Below are positions 30,459 through 38,555 of a DNA stretch of 64,000 nt, one piece after another (position 1 is the stretch's first letter; each line of letters begins with the position of its first letter). The notes beneath the pieces are model-generated. The model saw only the letters and a list, made by a program, of their open reading frames with translations. It did no database searches and had not been told where the DNA came from. Source of the stretch: an uncultured Clostridia bacterium (GTDB lineage: Bacteria; Bacillota; Clostridia; Oscillospirales; Oscillospiraceae). The stretch is taken from contig CAMOXI010000001.1 in the NCBI GenBank assembly GCA_946628965.1, forward strand, positions 1 through 64,000, given 5' to 3'. The position numbers were made by a program, and so were the translations under genes.

Positions 30459-30602
30459 AAGCCATCGCTCCTTTGCATGTTGGTGAGAGAATCCGTTTGC
30501 TCAGAAGGCAGCGCCGTTCGTGCGGCGCGGTCTTCTCAGCAGCCGGATAGAACATGGCGAGCCGGTGGGGACCGGCTCGCCATATGGGATTACGGAGAGA
30601 AA

Positions 30603-31811
30603 TTACTCGGCCTTCTGGGTCAGGACAGACCAGTCGAGGCTGTCCCAGTCGGGCTCGGCGGGGGCGGCGGAAGCGTCGGCCCAGTAGAAGCCCAGGTTGG
30701 TCATGATGTTGGTCCACTCGGCGCTGTGGGCGGCGACATAGGCGGCATAGGTCATGTCGGTGCCGGGAACGGTGGTCAGCGCGAAGTTGGGGATCAGGTA
30801 GATCTCGGGGATATCGCCCTCATAGACGATATCGGCAGCTTCCTTGTTGCAGGGGAAGGAGTCGAACTCTTCGGCCCAGGCAGCCTGCACATCGGCAGAG
30901 CCGAACCACTCGCAGAACTCCTTGACCTTCTCGGTCTGCTCTTCGGTACGGCCGGCCTTGTCCAGAATGCCGATGTACTCGGCGATGTAGTAGGTGCCGT
31001 CGTCAATGTCGACCAGGGCCCAGTTCTCGGGCTCCAGCGCGCCGACCAGAGGATGCTCACTGCCTTGGGCGGCCGCATCGATCTTGCCGTACAGGGCGGA
31101 GGAGTAGAACTCGGAGATGGCAACGTCGCCCTTGTTCAGAGGATCAAAGCCGTACTTGTAGTCGTCGCCGCCGAACTTGCCGTCCGCGCAGAACTTCCAC
31201 AGGGCCTTCCAGCCGTCAATGGAGATGCCGCCGGCGGGGGACTCGGGATCGGTGAAGGCGTAGAGCATGGCGGAGTTGATGTTGGCGTTGGTGGTGCCGC
31301 CGACCTTGTTCTGGCGGTACCAGCTGTAGCCGGAGTCGATGACGTCGGCCCAGTGCTCGAAGTGGAGCTCTTCGCCGTTGGTGCCGAACTCGTCATTGCG
31401 GTACAGCATCAGGACGTTCTGGATGACGATGCCGTAGGCCTTGCCCTCGTACTGATACTCGCCGACCTGGTCAGCCCAGGAGGGAGTCCAGTCGATGATG
31501 GAGAGGTTCTCGTACTGGCCGTCGATCAGCTGGCCCCAGCGGGTCTCGTTCAGACCGAAGATCAGGTCGCCGTCCTTGTTCTCGTTGGCAGCCTGCACAG
31601 CGGCAGTGTCGCCGGAGATGACGGAGTTGTCGTCGATGGAGATGTTGAAGCCGGCCTTCTTGGCTTCGTTGATGAGCCAGGTGGTGCGCTCCGTGGAGTT
31701 GGAGTTGGAGTAGATGCGGATCGTGTAGTCGTCACCGGCGGCGAATGCGGTGGGGCAGGCCACGGCAAAGACCATCACGAGCGCCAGCAGCAGCGCAAGG
31801 TACTTTTTCAT
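30603..31811 (-). CDS. ABC transporter substrate-binding protein (FbpA-like)
   Basis: Signal peptide MKKYLALLLALVMVFAVACPTAFAAG; DYTIRIYSNSNSTERTTWLINEAKK; operon context. Confidence 0.88.
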   Translation of the reverse strand: MKKYLALLLALVMVFAVACPTAFAAGDDYTIRIYSNSNSTERTTWLINEAKKAGFNISIDDNSVISGDTAAVQAANENKDGDLIFGLNETRWGQLIDGQYENLSIIDWTPSWADQVGEYQYEGKAYGIVIQNVLMLYRNDEFGTNGEELHFEHWADVIDSGYSWYRQNKVGGTTNANINSAMLYAFTDPESPAGGISIDGWKALWKFCADGKFGGDDYKYGFDPLNKGDVAISEFYSSALYGKIDAAAQGSEHPLVGALEPENWALVDIDDGTYYIAEYIGILDKAGRTEEQTEKVKEFCEWFGSADVQAAWAEEFDSFPCNKEAADIVYEGDIPEIYLIPNFALTTVPGTDMTYAAYVAAHSAEWTNIMTNLGFYWADASAAPAEPDWDSLDWSVLTQKAE

Positions 31812-31996
31812 AGGGGTTCCTCCTTGTAAAAATTTCAGCGGGCAGTGCCCGTAGAATACCGGTTCAGGGCTTGCAGACAGCCTGGGTTTGTTACGAAACT
31901 TTTAACTAAAATATACTCCTCTTTTCCCCCAGTGTCAATAATAGACAAAAAAACTTCGACGAGCGCTTCCAGACTTTGGCATAAAGTCATAAAAAA

Positions 31997-32020
31997 CCCC
32001 GGCCGCCGCAGCGGCCGGGG
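31997..32020 (-). terminator. Terminator of flavodoxin transcription unit
   Basis: CCCCGGCCGC-CGCA-GCGGCCGGGG with T-run on the minus strand. Confidence 0.7.
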
Positions 32021-32053
32021 AAACAGGAGAGAAAAGAGAGGATAACGATCAAA

Positions 32054-32476
32054 TCAGGCCAGCGCGGCGCCCAGGGCCTTGCAGGCAGCCTCCGCCTCGT
32101 CGTCGGGAGCGTCGTTGCAGATCACACTGCCGGCGGCCAGGGTGATGCCGCTTGCGGCGCAGTCCTCTTCCCAGGCGTTCATCCAGTCGCCGCCGCCCCA
32201 GCCGTAGGAGCCGAAGAGCGCGACCTTCTTGCCGCCGAGAGAGCCCTTGACCGCGTCGAACATGGGGGCAAATTCGCTGTCCTCCAGTTCCTCGCTGCCC
32301 ATGGCGGGGCAGCCGAAGGCGATGGCGTCAAAGCCTGCAGCCTTGGCGGCGTCAAAATCGGCGGCGGTGAAAAGCTCGGCGGAGGCGCCGGCGCTCTTGG
32401 CGCCCTTCAGGACCAGCCTGGCCATGGCCTCGGTATTGCCGGTGCCGCTCCAGTAAACAACTGCTGTTTTGCTCAT
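32054..32476 (-). CDS. Flavodoxin
   Basis: KTAVVYWSGTGNTEAMARLV; AFGCPAMGSEELED; LFGSYGWGGGDWM. Confidence 0.93.
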   Translation of the reverse strand: MSKTAVVYWSGTGNTEAMARLVLKGAKSAGASAELFTAADFDAAKAAGFDAIAFGCPAMGSEELEDSEFAPMFDAVKGSLGGKKVALFGSYGWGGGDWMNAWEEDCAASGITLAAGSVICNDAPDDEAEAACKALGAALA

Positions 32477-32506
32477 GATCATGATTCCTTTCTGAATACA
32501 CTATTT

Positions 32507-33058
32507 TCATACGGATACCGCGAGACGGGCGAGGGGAATGCCCGCGTCCAGCGAACGCTGATAGGATTCCGTACATTTACGATATTTTTCGAAGGTCTCT
32601 CTCGCCGCCTTCTCGTCACCGTAGACCTTCCAGTAACCGGTGAGCTTGCAGCCCTTCGGCCCGTTTTCGATGAAGCCGCGCACGTCCTCGGGCGGATAAC
32701 TGAGAAAGAGCCCGATCTCGTGGGGGAAATCTTCTCCGCTGTTGAGGCGCTCCCGGAGCCGGTTCAGACAGGGGCCGAGTTTATCCTCGGCATAACCGGC
32801 CCTTCGCAGGATATCCCGGGCGGCCTTTTCTTTGAGGTCACGCCGGAGCTCACCGGGGCGAAAGACGTACAGCAGCGCCCGGCCCGCCCGATAGCGCAGG
32901 GGCAACACGCAGATCCCGCGGGAGGCAAGCGTCCGGTTAAGAGACCGCACGTCGGCGATCATGCCGGTCCGGTCCGGATACGGAAAGGAGAACATGCTGC
33001 CGGTTTTCAGGCCGGCCAGCGTGGGCGCGCAGCACTGCACAAAAACCTCGTCCGACAT
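32507..33058 (-). CDS. DUF3793 family protein
   Basis: QCCAPTLAGLKTGSMFSFPYP...ENGPKGCKLTGYWKVYGDEKAARETFEKYRKCTESY family-like pattern; context with flavodoxin and DUF2325. Confidence 0.75.
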   Translation of the reverse strand: MSDEVFVQCCAPTLAGLKTGSMFSFPYPDRTGMIADVRSLNRTLASRGICVLPLRYRAGRALLYVFRPGELRRDLKEKAARDILRRAGYAEDKLGPCLNRLRERLNSGEDFPHEIGLFLSYPPEDVRGFIENGPKGCKLTGYWKVYGDEKAARETFEKYRKCTESYQRSLDAGIPLARLAVSV

Positions 33059-33108
33059 CCTGTATCGCCTCCTTACCGATAGATTCTGCAGATAATGGCT
33101 TCTTATTC

Positions 33109-33390
33109 TCAGCCCGCGTGCTTTTCCAGCACGTTTTTCAGCGCCGAGAGGGAAGCGGAGCGGCAGTACTCCACGCGGGTGTTCTGCCCCTTGATCTCAC
33201 TGAGGGCGCTGTGCAGCATCTTGTGGGACATGGTGTCGGTAAAGAAGATCATCAGATCCGGGGAGCCCAGCTTGGCTTTCAGACTGCCGCGTGGCTTGGT
33301 GAACACGTTTGCCTCGCAGGAATACTTCTGACACAGCTCCTTATAGCGACGCTCCATGCACTCGTTGCCGCCGACGATGACTACGCTCAT
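33109..33390 (-). CDS. DUF2325 domain protein
   Basis: MSVVIVGGNECMERRYKELCQKYSCEANVFTK...DLMIFFTDTMSHKMLHSALSEIKGQNTRVEYCRSASLSALKNVL. Confidence 0.8.
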   Translation of the reverse strand: MSVVIVGGNECMERRYKELCQKYSCEANVFTKPRGSLKAKLGSPDLMIFFTDTMSHKMLHSALSEIKGQNTRVEYCRSASLSALKNVLEKHAG

Positions 33391-33412
33391 GCGAACCCTC
33401 CTTCACAGCAAG

Positions 33413-33453
33413 GTTAAACTTCTCTAACTGCTATGGAGTTTAACATATCTAAC
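33413..33453 (-). promoter_or_regulatory. Tandem candidate operators (metalloregulator-like) upstream of DUF2325/DUF3793/flavodoxin genes
   Basis: GTTAAACTTCTCTAAC (33413-33428) and GTTTAACATATCTAAC (33438-33453), 25 bp apart. Confidence 0.5.
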
Positions 33454-33634
33454 TCCCATTGTCAATATGGGAATTGAAAGAAAATGAGGTCTCTTTTCCT
33501 CCGCCTCCGGCACCTGAGTTTTCAGCCGAAAGACTCATGTTTGCCATCAACTTTATGTTGCATTTCAGAAAAAAACATACTACAATATGTGGTGAAGGGA
33601 TTTACATAAAACTTTTTTGAAGGGGGCGTATCCC

Positions 33635-34591
33635 GTGAAAACCGTCCTGGTCACTTTGCCGGTGGAAGAGCGGCACAAACCGAAGCTGGAGGCCGCCGGG
33701 CCGGATTGTGAGTTTATCTATGTCGGCCTGAACGGCGCAACGACTGAGCTGGTGCAGCAGGCGGACATCATCCTCGGCTGCGTGCCGGCTGGGATGATCC
33801 AGGCCTCACCGAGGCTGGGGCTGCTGCAGCTCTATTCCGCGGGAACGGACCCTTATATCGTCCCCGGCGTTCTGCATGAAAACACTGTGCTCACCAACGC
33901 CACCGGTGCCTATGACAAGGCCGTGGGCGAGCATGCCTTCGCTCTGGTGCTGACGCTGCAGAAAAAGCTGCACCGCTATCGGGACGCGCAGAACGCGCAC
34001 CGCTGGACCGATTTCGGGCAGGTCTGCTCCCTGTCGGACTGCACGGTGGTCGTGGTGGGCCTCGGCAACATCGGGCTCCACTTTGCCCGGCTCTGCAAGG
34101 CGCTGGGCGCAACTGTGATCGGCGTCAAGCGCCGCCCCGGCCCCTGCCCGGAGGGGGTGGACGAGCTCTGCCTGACCGACGAACTGGACAGCGTGCTGCC
34201 GCGGGCGGACGTACTTGCCTCCTTCCTGCCGGGCACCGGCGCTACGAAGGCCATGTACACGTCAGAGCGCTTTGCGGCCATGAAGAATACTGCCGTATTC
34301 ATCAACTGCGGCCGCGGCAACGCGGTGAAGACCGAGGTGCTGATTGATGCCCTGCAGTCGGGGCAGATCGCCGCGGCGGGCATCGACGTCTGTGAGACGG
34401 AGCCGCTGCCTGAAAACAGCCCCCTCTGGGAGCAGGAAAACCTGCTCATCACGCCCCATGTCTCCGGAAACTTCCACCTGCCGGACATTCTGGAGAAGAT
34501 CGTGGATCTCTCCGCGGCGAATCTCCGGGCCTATCTCGCCGGGGAGCCGCTCCGGAACGTGGTGGATTTCGAAACAGGATATAAGAGATAA
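33635..34591 (+). CDS. D-isomer-specific 2-hydroxyacid dehydrogenase family protein
   Basis: VVVGLGNIGLHFARLCKALGATVIGVKR Rossmann motif; NTAVFINCGRGNAVKTEVLIDAL; GIDVCETEPLPENSPLW. GTG start with GAAGGGGG RBS. Confidence 0.88.
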   Translation: MKTVLVTLPVEERHKPKLEAAGPDCEFIYVGLNGATTELVQQADIILGCVPAGMIQASPRLGLLQLYSAGTDPYIVPGVLHENTVLTNATGAYDKAVGEHAFALVLTLQKKLHRYRDAQNAHRWTDFGQVCSLSDCTVVVVGLGNIGLHFARLCKALGATVIGVKRRPGPCPEGVDELCLTDELDSVLPRADVLASFLPGTGATKAMYTSERFAAMKNTAVFINCGRGNAVKTEVLIDALQSGQIAAAGIDVCETEPLPENSPLWEQENLLITPHVSGNFHLPDILEKIVDLSAANLRAYLAGEPLRNVVDFETGYKR

Positions 34592-34621
34592 TAGAGACAT
34601 ACATATAGGGAGAAGAGAGAT

Positions 34622-35080
34622 ATGAAGTGCCCGTTTTGCGGTTATACCGAGAGTAAGGTCATCGATTCCCGCCCCGCCGAGGAGGGGGCGACCATCCGCC
34701 GGAGAAGAGAGTGCCTCGCCTGCGGAAAGCGTTTTACCACGTATGAAATCATTGAGCGCCTGCCCCTGGTCGTGGTCAAGCGGGACGGCAGCCGCCAGAG
34801 CTTTGACAAGGTCAAGCTCATCAACGGCATGGTCCGCGCCTGCGAGAAGCGCCCGGTGTCCCTGCAGACCCTTGAGCAGATCGCCGATGAGATCGAGCAG
34901 GAGCTGCAGAGCAATCTGGAGCGCGAAGTCAGCACCGTGGACGTGGGCGAGATGGTCATGAAGCGCCTCAAGGACATCGACGAGGTGGCCTATGTGCGCT
35001 TTGCCTCCGTCTACCGCAGCTTCAAGGACATCAACACCTTCATGGAGGAGCTCTCCAAGCTGCTGCTGGATAAGAAGTGA
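34622..35080 (+). CDS. nrdR: Transcriptional repressor NrdR
   Basis: [45 protein letters not shown]-cone domain. Confidence 0.97.
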   Translation: MKCPFCGYTESKVIDSRPAEEGATIRRRRECLACGKRFTTYEIIERLPLVVVKRDGSRQSFDKVKLINGMVRACEKRPVSLQTLEQIADEIEQELQSNLEREVSTVDVGEMVMKRLKDIDEVAYVRFASVYRSFKDINTFMEELSKLLLDKK

Positions 35081-35107
35081 TCAGTGGCCAGCGGTCAGTG
35101 ATCAGTG
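35080..35107. repeat. 7-bp tandem repeat array (four units)
   Basis: ATCAGTG|GCCAGCG|GTCAGTG|ATCAGTG beginning in the nrdR stop codon. Confidence 0.85.
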
Positions 35108-35779
35108 ATCGTTTTTTTCGCAGAAGAACACATTCCCGCTCTCGTCCGCGGTCATGAGGAAGACCGCCTTCGGGCCTGTATGGCCCTGCTGTCGCAGCTG
35201 CGCATCCAGCCAGCGGCGGTCGAAGCCCAGGCGCTTGAGGTTTTCGCCGATCACGTGCCCGTCGCTGATGATGACGCTGGGATAGCCCGCCTGTTCCGCC
35301 GCCATGCCCATCTGCCCGGTGGTCACCGGCTGGGCCTCGGCAATGGGGATCACGTTCAGCGTGCCGTTTGTTTCCAGCACGGCGTAGAGGACTTCGTTGA
35401 TATCCAGAATGCCCCGGCTGCGCATGGCCTGCATCAGCTCGTCCGGCGTGAAGCGGTTTTTGCGCATCTCCGCCTGGTCGAGCTTCCCGTGGTCGATGAT
35501 CAGGCTGGGCCGCCCGTAGAGCAGGGAGCGCAGCCGGATGCTGCGCAGGCTGAGAAAGGCCGTCGCCAGCTCCAGAACCGAGAGCACGGCGATTGGCAGC
35601 AGCGCCGGAAGGAGCGGGACCTCGTGCTCCTCCAGCGGGTGCGCGGCCAGATTCGCGATCAGTGCCGCCACCACAAATTCCGACAGCTCCATTTCTCCCA
35701 GCTGGCGTTTGCCCAGCAGGCGGAGAAAGAGGATCAGGACCGCATAGATCAGCGCGGTCCGCATAATAACATATAACAT
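35102..35779 (-). CDS. DUF421 (YetF-like) membrane protein
   Basis: LILFLRLLGKRQLGEMELSEFVVAALIANLAAHP; RSRGILDINEVLYAVLETNGTLNVIP. Confidence 0.9.
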   Translation of the reverse strand: MLYVIMRTALIYAVLILFLRLLGKRQLGEMELSEFVVAALIANLAAHPLEEHEVPLLPALLPIAVLSVLELATAFLSLRSIRLRSLLYGRPSLIIDHGKLDQAEMRKNRFTPDELMQAMRSRGILDINEVLYAVLETNGTLNVIPIAEAQPVTTGQMGMAAEQAGYPSVIISDGHVIGENLKRLGFDRRWLDAQLRQQGHTGPKAVFLMTADESGNVFFCEKNDH

Positions 35780-35814
35780 GGAGATAGTTTTTCCGGGAGA
35801 AAGGAGTCTATTCT

Positions 35815-36513
35815 ATGAAAACTGTGGTATGCAGTTATGAGGAGTGCAACGCCAGAGCCGCCGCGCAGATCAAGCGCGTGCTGGACAATAAGCCCGACGC
35901 CGTGCTGGCCCTCTCCGCCGGCCGTACGCCCCGTGGCCTGTATGAGGAGCTGTCCCGTCTCTGCCGGGCGGGGGAACTGAGCTTCCGGGACGCGAAGCTC
36001 TTTGCCGTCACTGAGTTTGAGGGCGTGGATGAGGAGCAGAGCTGCCGCCGCATGCTGGAGACCTGCTTTGTGGAGAAGACCGACATCAAGCCGGAAAACT
36101 GCCACTATTTAAGCCCAGAGAATATCGAAAACTACGATGCCGAGATCAAGGCGGCCGGCGGTCTGGACATCGCGGTGCTGGGCCTCGGCGCCAATGCCCA
36201 TATCGGCTACAACGAGCCCGCCGTGCCCTATGATTCCCTGAGCCACCGCCAGAAGCTCACCGACGCCACCAAGCGCCAGAACGCGGAGGTCTTCGGCTCG
36301 GAGGAGGACGTGCCGGACTACGGCTACACCATGGGCATCTACACCTTGGTCTGGGCCACGGAGATCATGGTGCTGGCCTTCGGCGAGGCCAAGGCCGACG
36401 CCGTGCACAAGATGCTCTACGGCCGGGACGACAGCTCCGTGCCCGCGGCCTTCCTGCAGATCCCGCGGGACGTGACCGTGTACCTGGACGAGAAGGCGGC
36501 GAGCAAGCTCTGA
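35815..36513 (+). CDS. Glucosamine-6-phosphate deaminase-like (NagB family) protein with substituted catalytic residues
   Basis: ALSAGRTPRGLYEEL; FAVTEFEGVDEEQS aligns to NagB FNMDEYVG; GLGANAHIGYNEPAVPYDS aligns to GVGNDGHIAFNEPAS. Confidence 0.85.
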   Translation: MKTVVCSYEECNARAAAQIKRVLDNKPDAVLALSAGRTPRGLYEELSRLCRAGELSFRDAKLFAVTEFEGVDEEQSCRRMLETCFVEKTDIKPENCHYLSPENIENYDAEIKAAGGLDIAVLGLGANAHIGYNEPAVPYDSLSHRQKLTDATKRQNAEVFGSEEDVPDYGYTMGIYTLVWATEIMVLAFGEAKADAVHKMLYGRDDSSVPAAFLQIPRDVTVYLDEKAASKL

Positions 36514-36548
36514 GCAAGCGCCCAGCCGTTAGCGCCTAGCGCTCAGGA
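36514..36548. repeat. 7-bp tandem repeat array (five units)
   Basis: GCAAGCG|CCCAGCC|GTTAGCG|CCTAGCG|CTCAGGA immediately after the NagB-like stop. Confidence 0.75.
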
Positions 36549-36561
36549 GAACGCGAGTTTC

Positions 36562-36588
36562 GTAGGGGCCGACGCCCTCGGCGGCCCG
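36562..36588 (+). repeat. Interspersed repeat copy GTAGGGGCCGACGCCCTCGGCGGCCCG
   Basis: Inverted, near-identical copy at 37558-37585. Confidence 0.8.
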
Positions 36589-36598
36589 GAATAAAGTT

Positions 36599-36633
36599 GC
36601 CAGCACTCAGTGGCCGACGGTTAGCGTGACCGG
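36599..36633. repeat. 7-bp tandem repeat array (four to five units)
   Basis: GCCAGCA|CTCAGTG|GCCGACG|GTTAGCG|TGACCGG. Confidence 0.7.
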
Positions 36634-36645
36634 CCCGAACTCTCT

Positions 36646-36678
36646 CTGTCATTCTGAGCGAAGCGAAGAATCTCAGAG
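36646..36678 (+). repeat. CTGTCATTCTGAGCGAAGCGAAGAATCT interspersed repeat
   Basis: Near-identical copy at 40231-40258. Confidence 0.85.
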
Positions 36679-36710
36679 ACCGACCAGAGGAAATGAAGAA
36701 AATAAAATAA

Positions 36711-36763
36711 TTAACGAAAAACGTTAAAAAATTATTGACAAACATTGCTCCCTGTGCTATTCT
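36711..36763 (+). promoter_or_regulatory. Promoter with upstream inverted-repeat operator for the DUF2975/HTH pair
   Basis: TTAACG-AAAAA-CGTTAA (36711-36727); TTGACA (36735-36740), 17 bp, TATTCT (36758-36763). Confidence 0.6.
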
Positions 36764-36787
36764 CATGGCACAGGGAGGTGTTTTCCT

Positions 36788-37288
36788 ATGAACACGGAAA
36801 ATTACAAATCACGTATCAAACGGCTTGGAAATATCAGCATGGGGATCGCCCTGCTGCTGTTCCTGTACTACGCGTATTCGATCATAACCACGATCGCCCT
36901 TCTGATGAAGGGCGGCATGGCCGCGGGGAACATGTCCGGCTGGCTCTCGGCGGTGCTGATGACGGCGGCGGGGATCGTGATCCTGGTACTGGCCCTGCGG
37001 ATCGTATGGAGCCTTCGCGGGGCGGAGAGCCCCTTCACGTTGCAGAACGCAAAGCGCCTGCGCGTGATCGGCTGGCTGCTGATCGGCTATGAAGTGGTGA
37101 TGGCGCTGCTGAGCCGCCTGTTCTCACGGCCGATGGTTCTTGCTGAGGCGGAGGGGACGACAGTAGCGGTCTCAACGCACACTTCCATGGGCGGCATCCT
37201 GATCGCTGTCGGCCTGGCAGTACTGGCGATCGGCTATGTCTTTCAGTACGGTGTGGAGCTGCAGCAGCTCTCCGACGAGACCCTGTGA
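36788..37288 (+). CDS. DUF2975-like four-TM membrane protein
   Basis: Four hydrophobic segments, YKSRIKRLGNISMGIALLLFLYY...; followed by small HTH gene as in typical DUF2975 pairs. Confidence 0.75.
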   Translation: MNTENYKSRIKRLGNISMGIALLLFLYYAYSIITTIALLMKGGMAAGNMSGWLSAVLMTAAGIVILVLALRIVWSLRGAESPFTLQNAKRLRVIGWLLIGYEVVMALLSRLFSRPMVLAEAEGTTVAVSTHTSMGGILIAVGLAVLAIGYVFQYGVELQQLSDETL

Positions 37289-37297
37289 GGTGCCGCC

Positions 37298-37507
37298 ATG
37301 CCGATCATTTTACGACTGGACCGGGTGATGGCCGACCGGAAGATGAGCCTCAAGGAGCTCTCCGAGCGGGTGGGTGTCGCCAATGTGAATCTTTCCAAGC
37401 TGAAAACCGGCAAGGTCAGCGCGATCCGCTTCTCCACGCTGGAGGCGATCTGCGACGTGCTGGACTGCCAGCCGGGGGACATTCTGGAGTATAAGCGGGA
37501 AGAATAA
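37298..37507 (+). CDS. XRE/Cro-family HTH regulator (YozG-like)
   Basis: IILRLDRVMADRKMSLKELSERVGVANVNLSKLKTGKVSAIRFSTLEAICDVLDCQPGDILEY. Confidence 0.93.
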   Translation: MPIILRLDRVMADRKMSLKELSERVGVANVNLSKLKTGKVSAIRFSTLEAICDVLDCQPGDILEYKREE

Positions 37508-37557
37508 TACGAAGGCCGTAGGGGCGACAGAAATCGCCCGCACTGACAGATCGCTGC

Positions 37558-37585
37558 CGGGCCGCCCGGGGGCGTCGGCCCCTGC
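37558..37585 (-). repeat. Inverted copy of the 36562 interspersed repeat
   Basis: CGGGCCGCCCGGGGGCGTCGGCCCCTGC, reverse complement GCAGGGGCCGACGCCCCCGGGCGGCCCG. Confidence 0.8.
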
Positions 37586-37590
37586 AGGCG

Positions 37591-37618
37591 CTGAAAACTG
37601 AAAACTAAAAACTGCAAG
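37591..37618. repeat. 7-bp tandem repeat array, A-rich variant
   Basis: CTGAAAA|CTGAAAA|CTAAAAA|CTGCAAG. Confidence 0.75.
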
Positions 37619-37637
37619 GGCGCAATCGCGCCCTTGC
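37614..37637. terminator. Hairpin terminator (GCAAGGGCGC-AATC-GCGCCCTTGC)
   Basis: Perfect 10-bp stem followed by T-run. Confidence 0.7.
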
Positions 37638-37640
37638 TTT

Positions 37641-38432
37641 TTACACCATATTTCTGTACTCGTTGGCGTTCTGCACGCTGTCGGGCGGGAAGAACTCCTC
37701 CACCGGGAAGCGGATGCGCCCGAAGAGCTCGCAGGGATCGTCTTCGCTGCTGCCGGGGCACTCCTTCTCCGGCAGGCTGTAGTCGTAAGCCGGGATCAGC
37801 AGCTGGGTGTCCCGCTCCAGTCGCACCAGACTGAACTGGCCGATGGTGGTGTACCAGCGCCGCCCGGTGGTGGTCAGCACCAGCTCCTCCGGGAAGGCGT
37901 CGGTGATGTAGGCGGGGATGTCGCCGGGCTCCAGATCGGTGGGCGGCAGCGTGCCCGGGTCCACCAGCTTCATGTGCAGGGCGATGGGGTCCACGGCGTT
38001 GACCACTGCGATGGGCAGCTCGTCGCTCTCGCCGGTGGGTTCCGGCGCGTCGGAGGAGAAGGTCCTGGAATTGCCCTCACTGCCGAAGAGCATGACCCGC
38101 TTGTCAAAGATGGCGAGGCCCAGCGCCGTCTCCCCGGCGGGGAAGGTCTCGGCGGTGACCCGGTAGAAATAGGTACAGTCCACCGTGTAGTGGCCCCGGT
38201 TGAAGCTGATTGGCTCCACCTTCACGGCCACGTGCAGCAGCTCCGCCGAGCGGGGCCGGATGCTCAGCGCGCTCTCTATGTAAGTCTGCGATGTGAGCGT
38301 TGGATAGACCCGCAGATCGTCCACGCAGTCCTTGTCGCGGCAACCGTCGAAGATCTTGCGGGTACTGACGGAGACGGCCTCGCGGATCTGGGGCACGTCG
38401 TCCTGCCTGTTTGGCACAACTCTCTCGGGCAT
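37641..38432 (-). CDS. Conserved hypothetical protein
   Basis: Good coding character; no family recognised with confidence (QIREAVSVSTRKIFDGCRDKDCVDDLRVYPTLTSQ...). Confidence 0.75.
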   Translation of the reverse strand: MPERVVPNRQDDVPQIREAVSVSTRKIFDGCRDKDCVDDLRVYPTLTSQTYIESALSIRPRSAELLHVAVKVEPISFNRGHYTVDCTYFYRVTAETFPAGETALGLAIFDKRVMLFGSEGNSRTFSSDAPEPTGESDELPIAVVNAVDPIALHMKLVDPGTLPPTDLEPGDIPAYITDAFPEELVLTTTGRRWYTTIGQFSLVRLERDTQLLIPAYDYSLPEKECPGSSEDDPCELFGRIRFPVEEFFPPDSVQNANEYRNMV

Positions 38433-38555
38433 AACAGCACCTCCATGAAAAATCGTTCAGTACAGTCTATGCGCCCATACGGAAATTGTGCTTGAAAAAT
38501 GGCGGGGATGAAGTATAATAAACTATTATCAGATTGTAGAAAGGGGAGGACGAAT

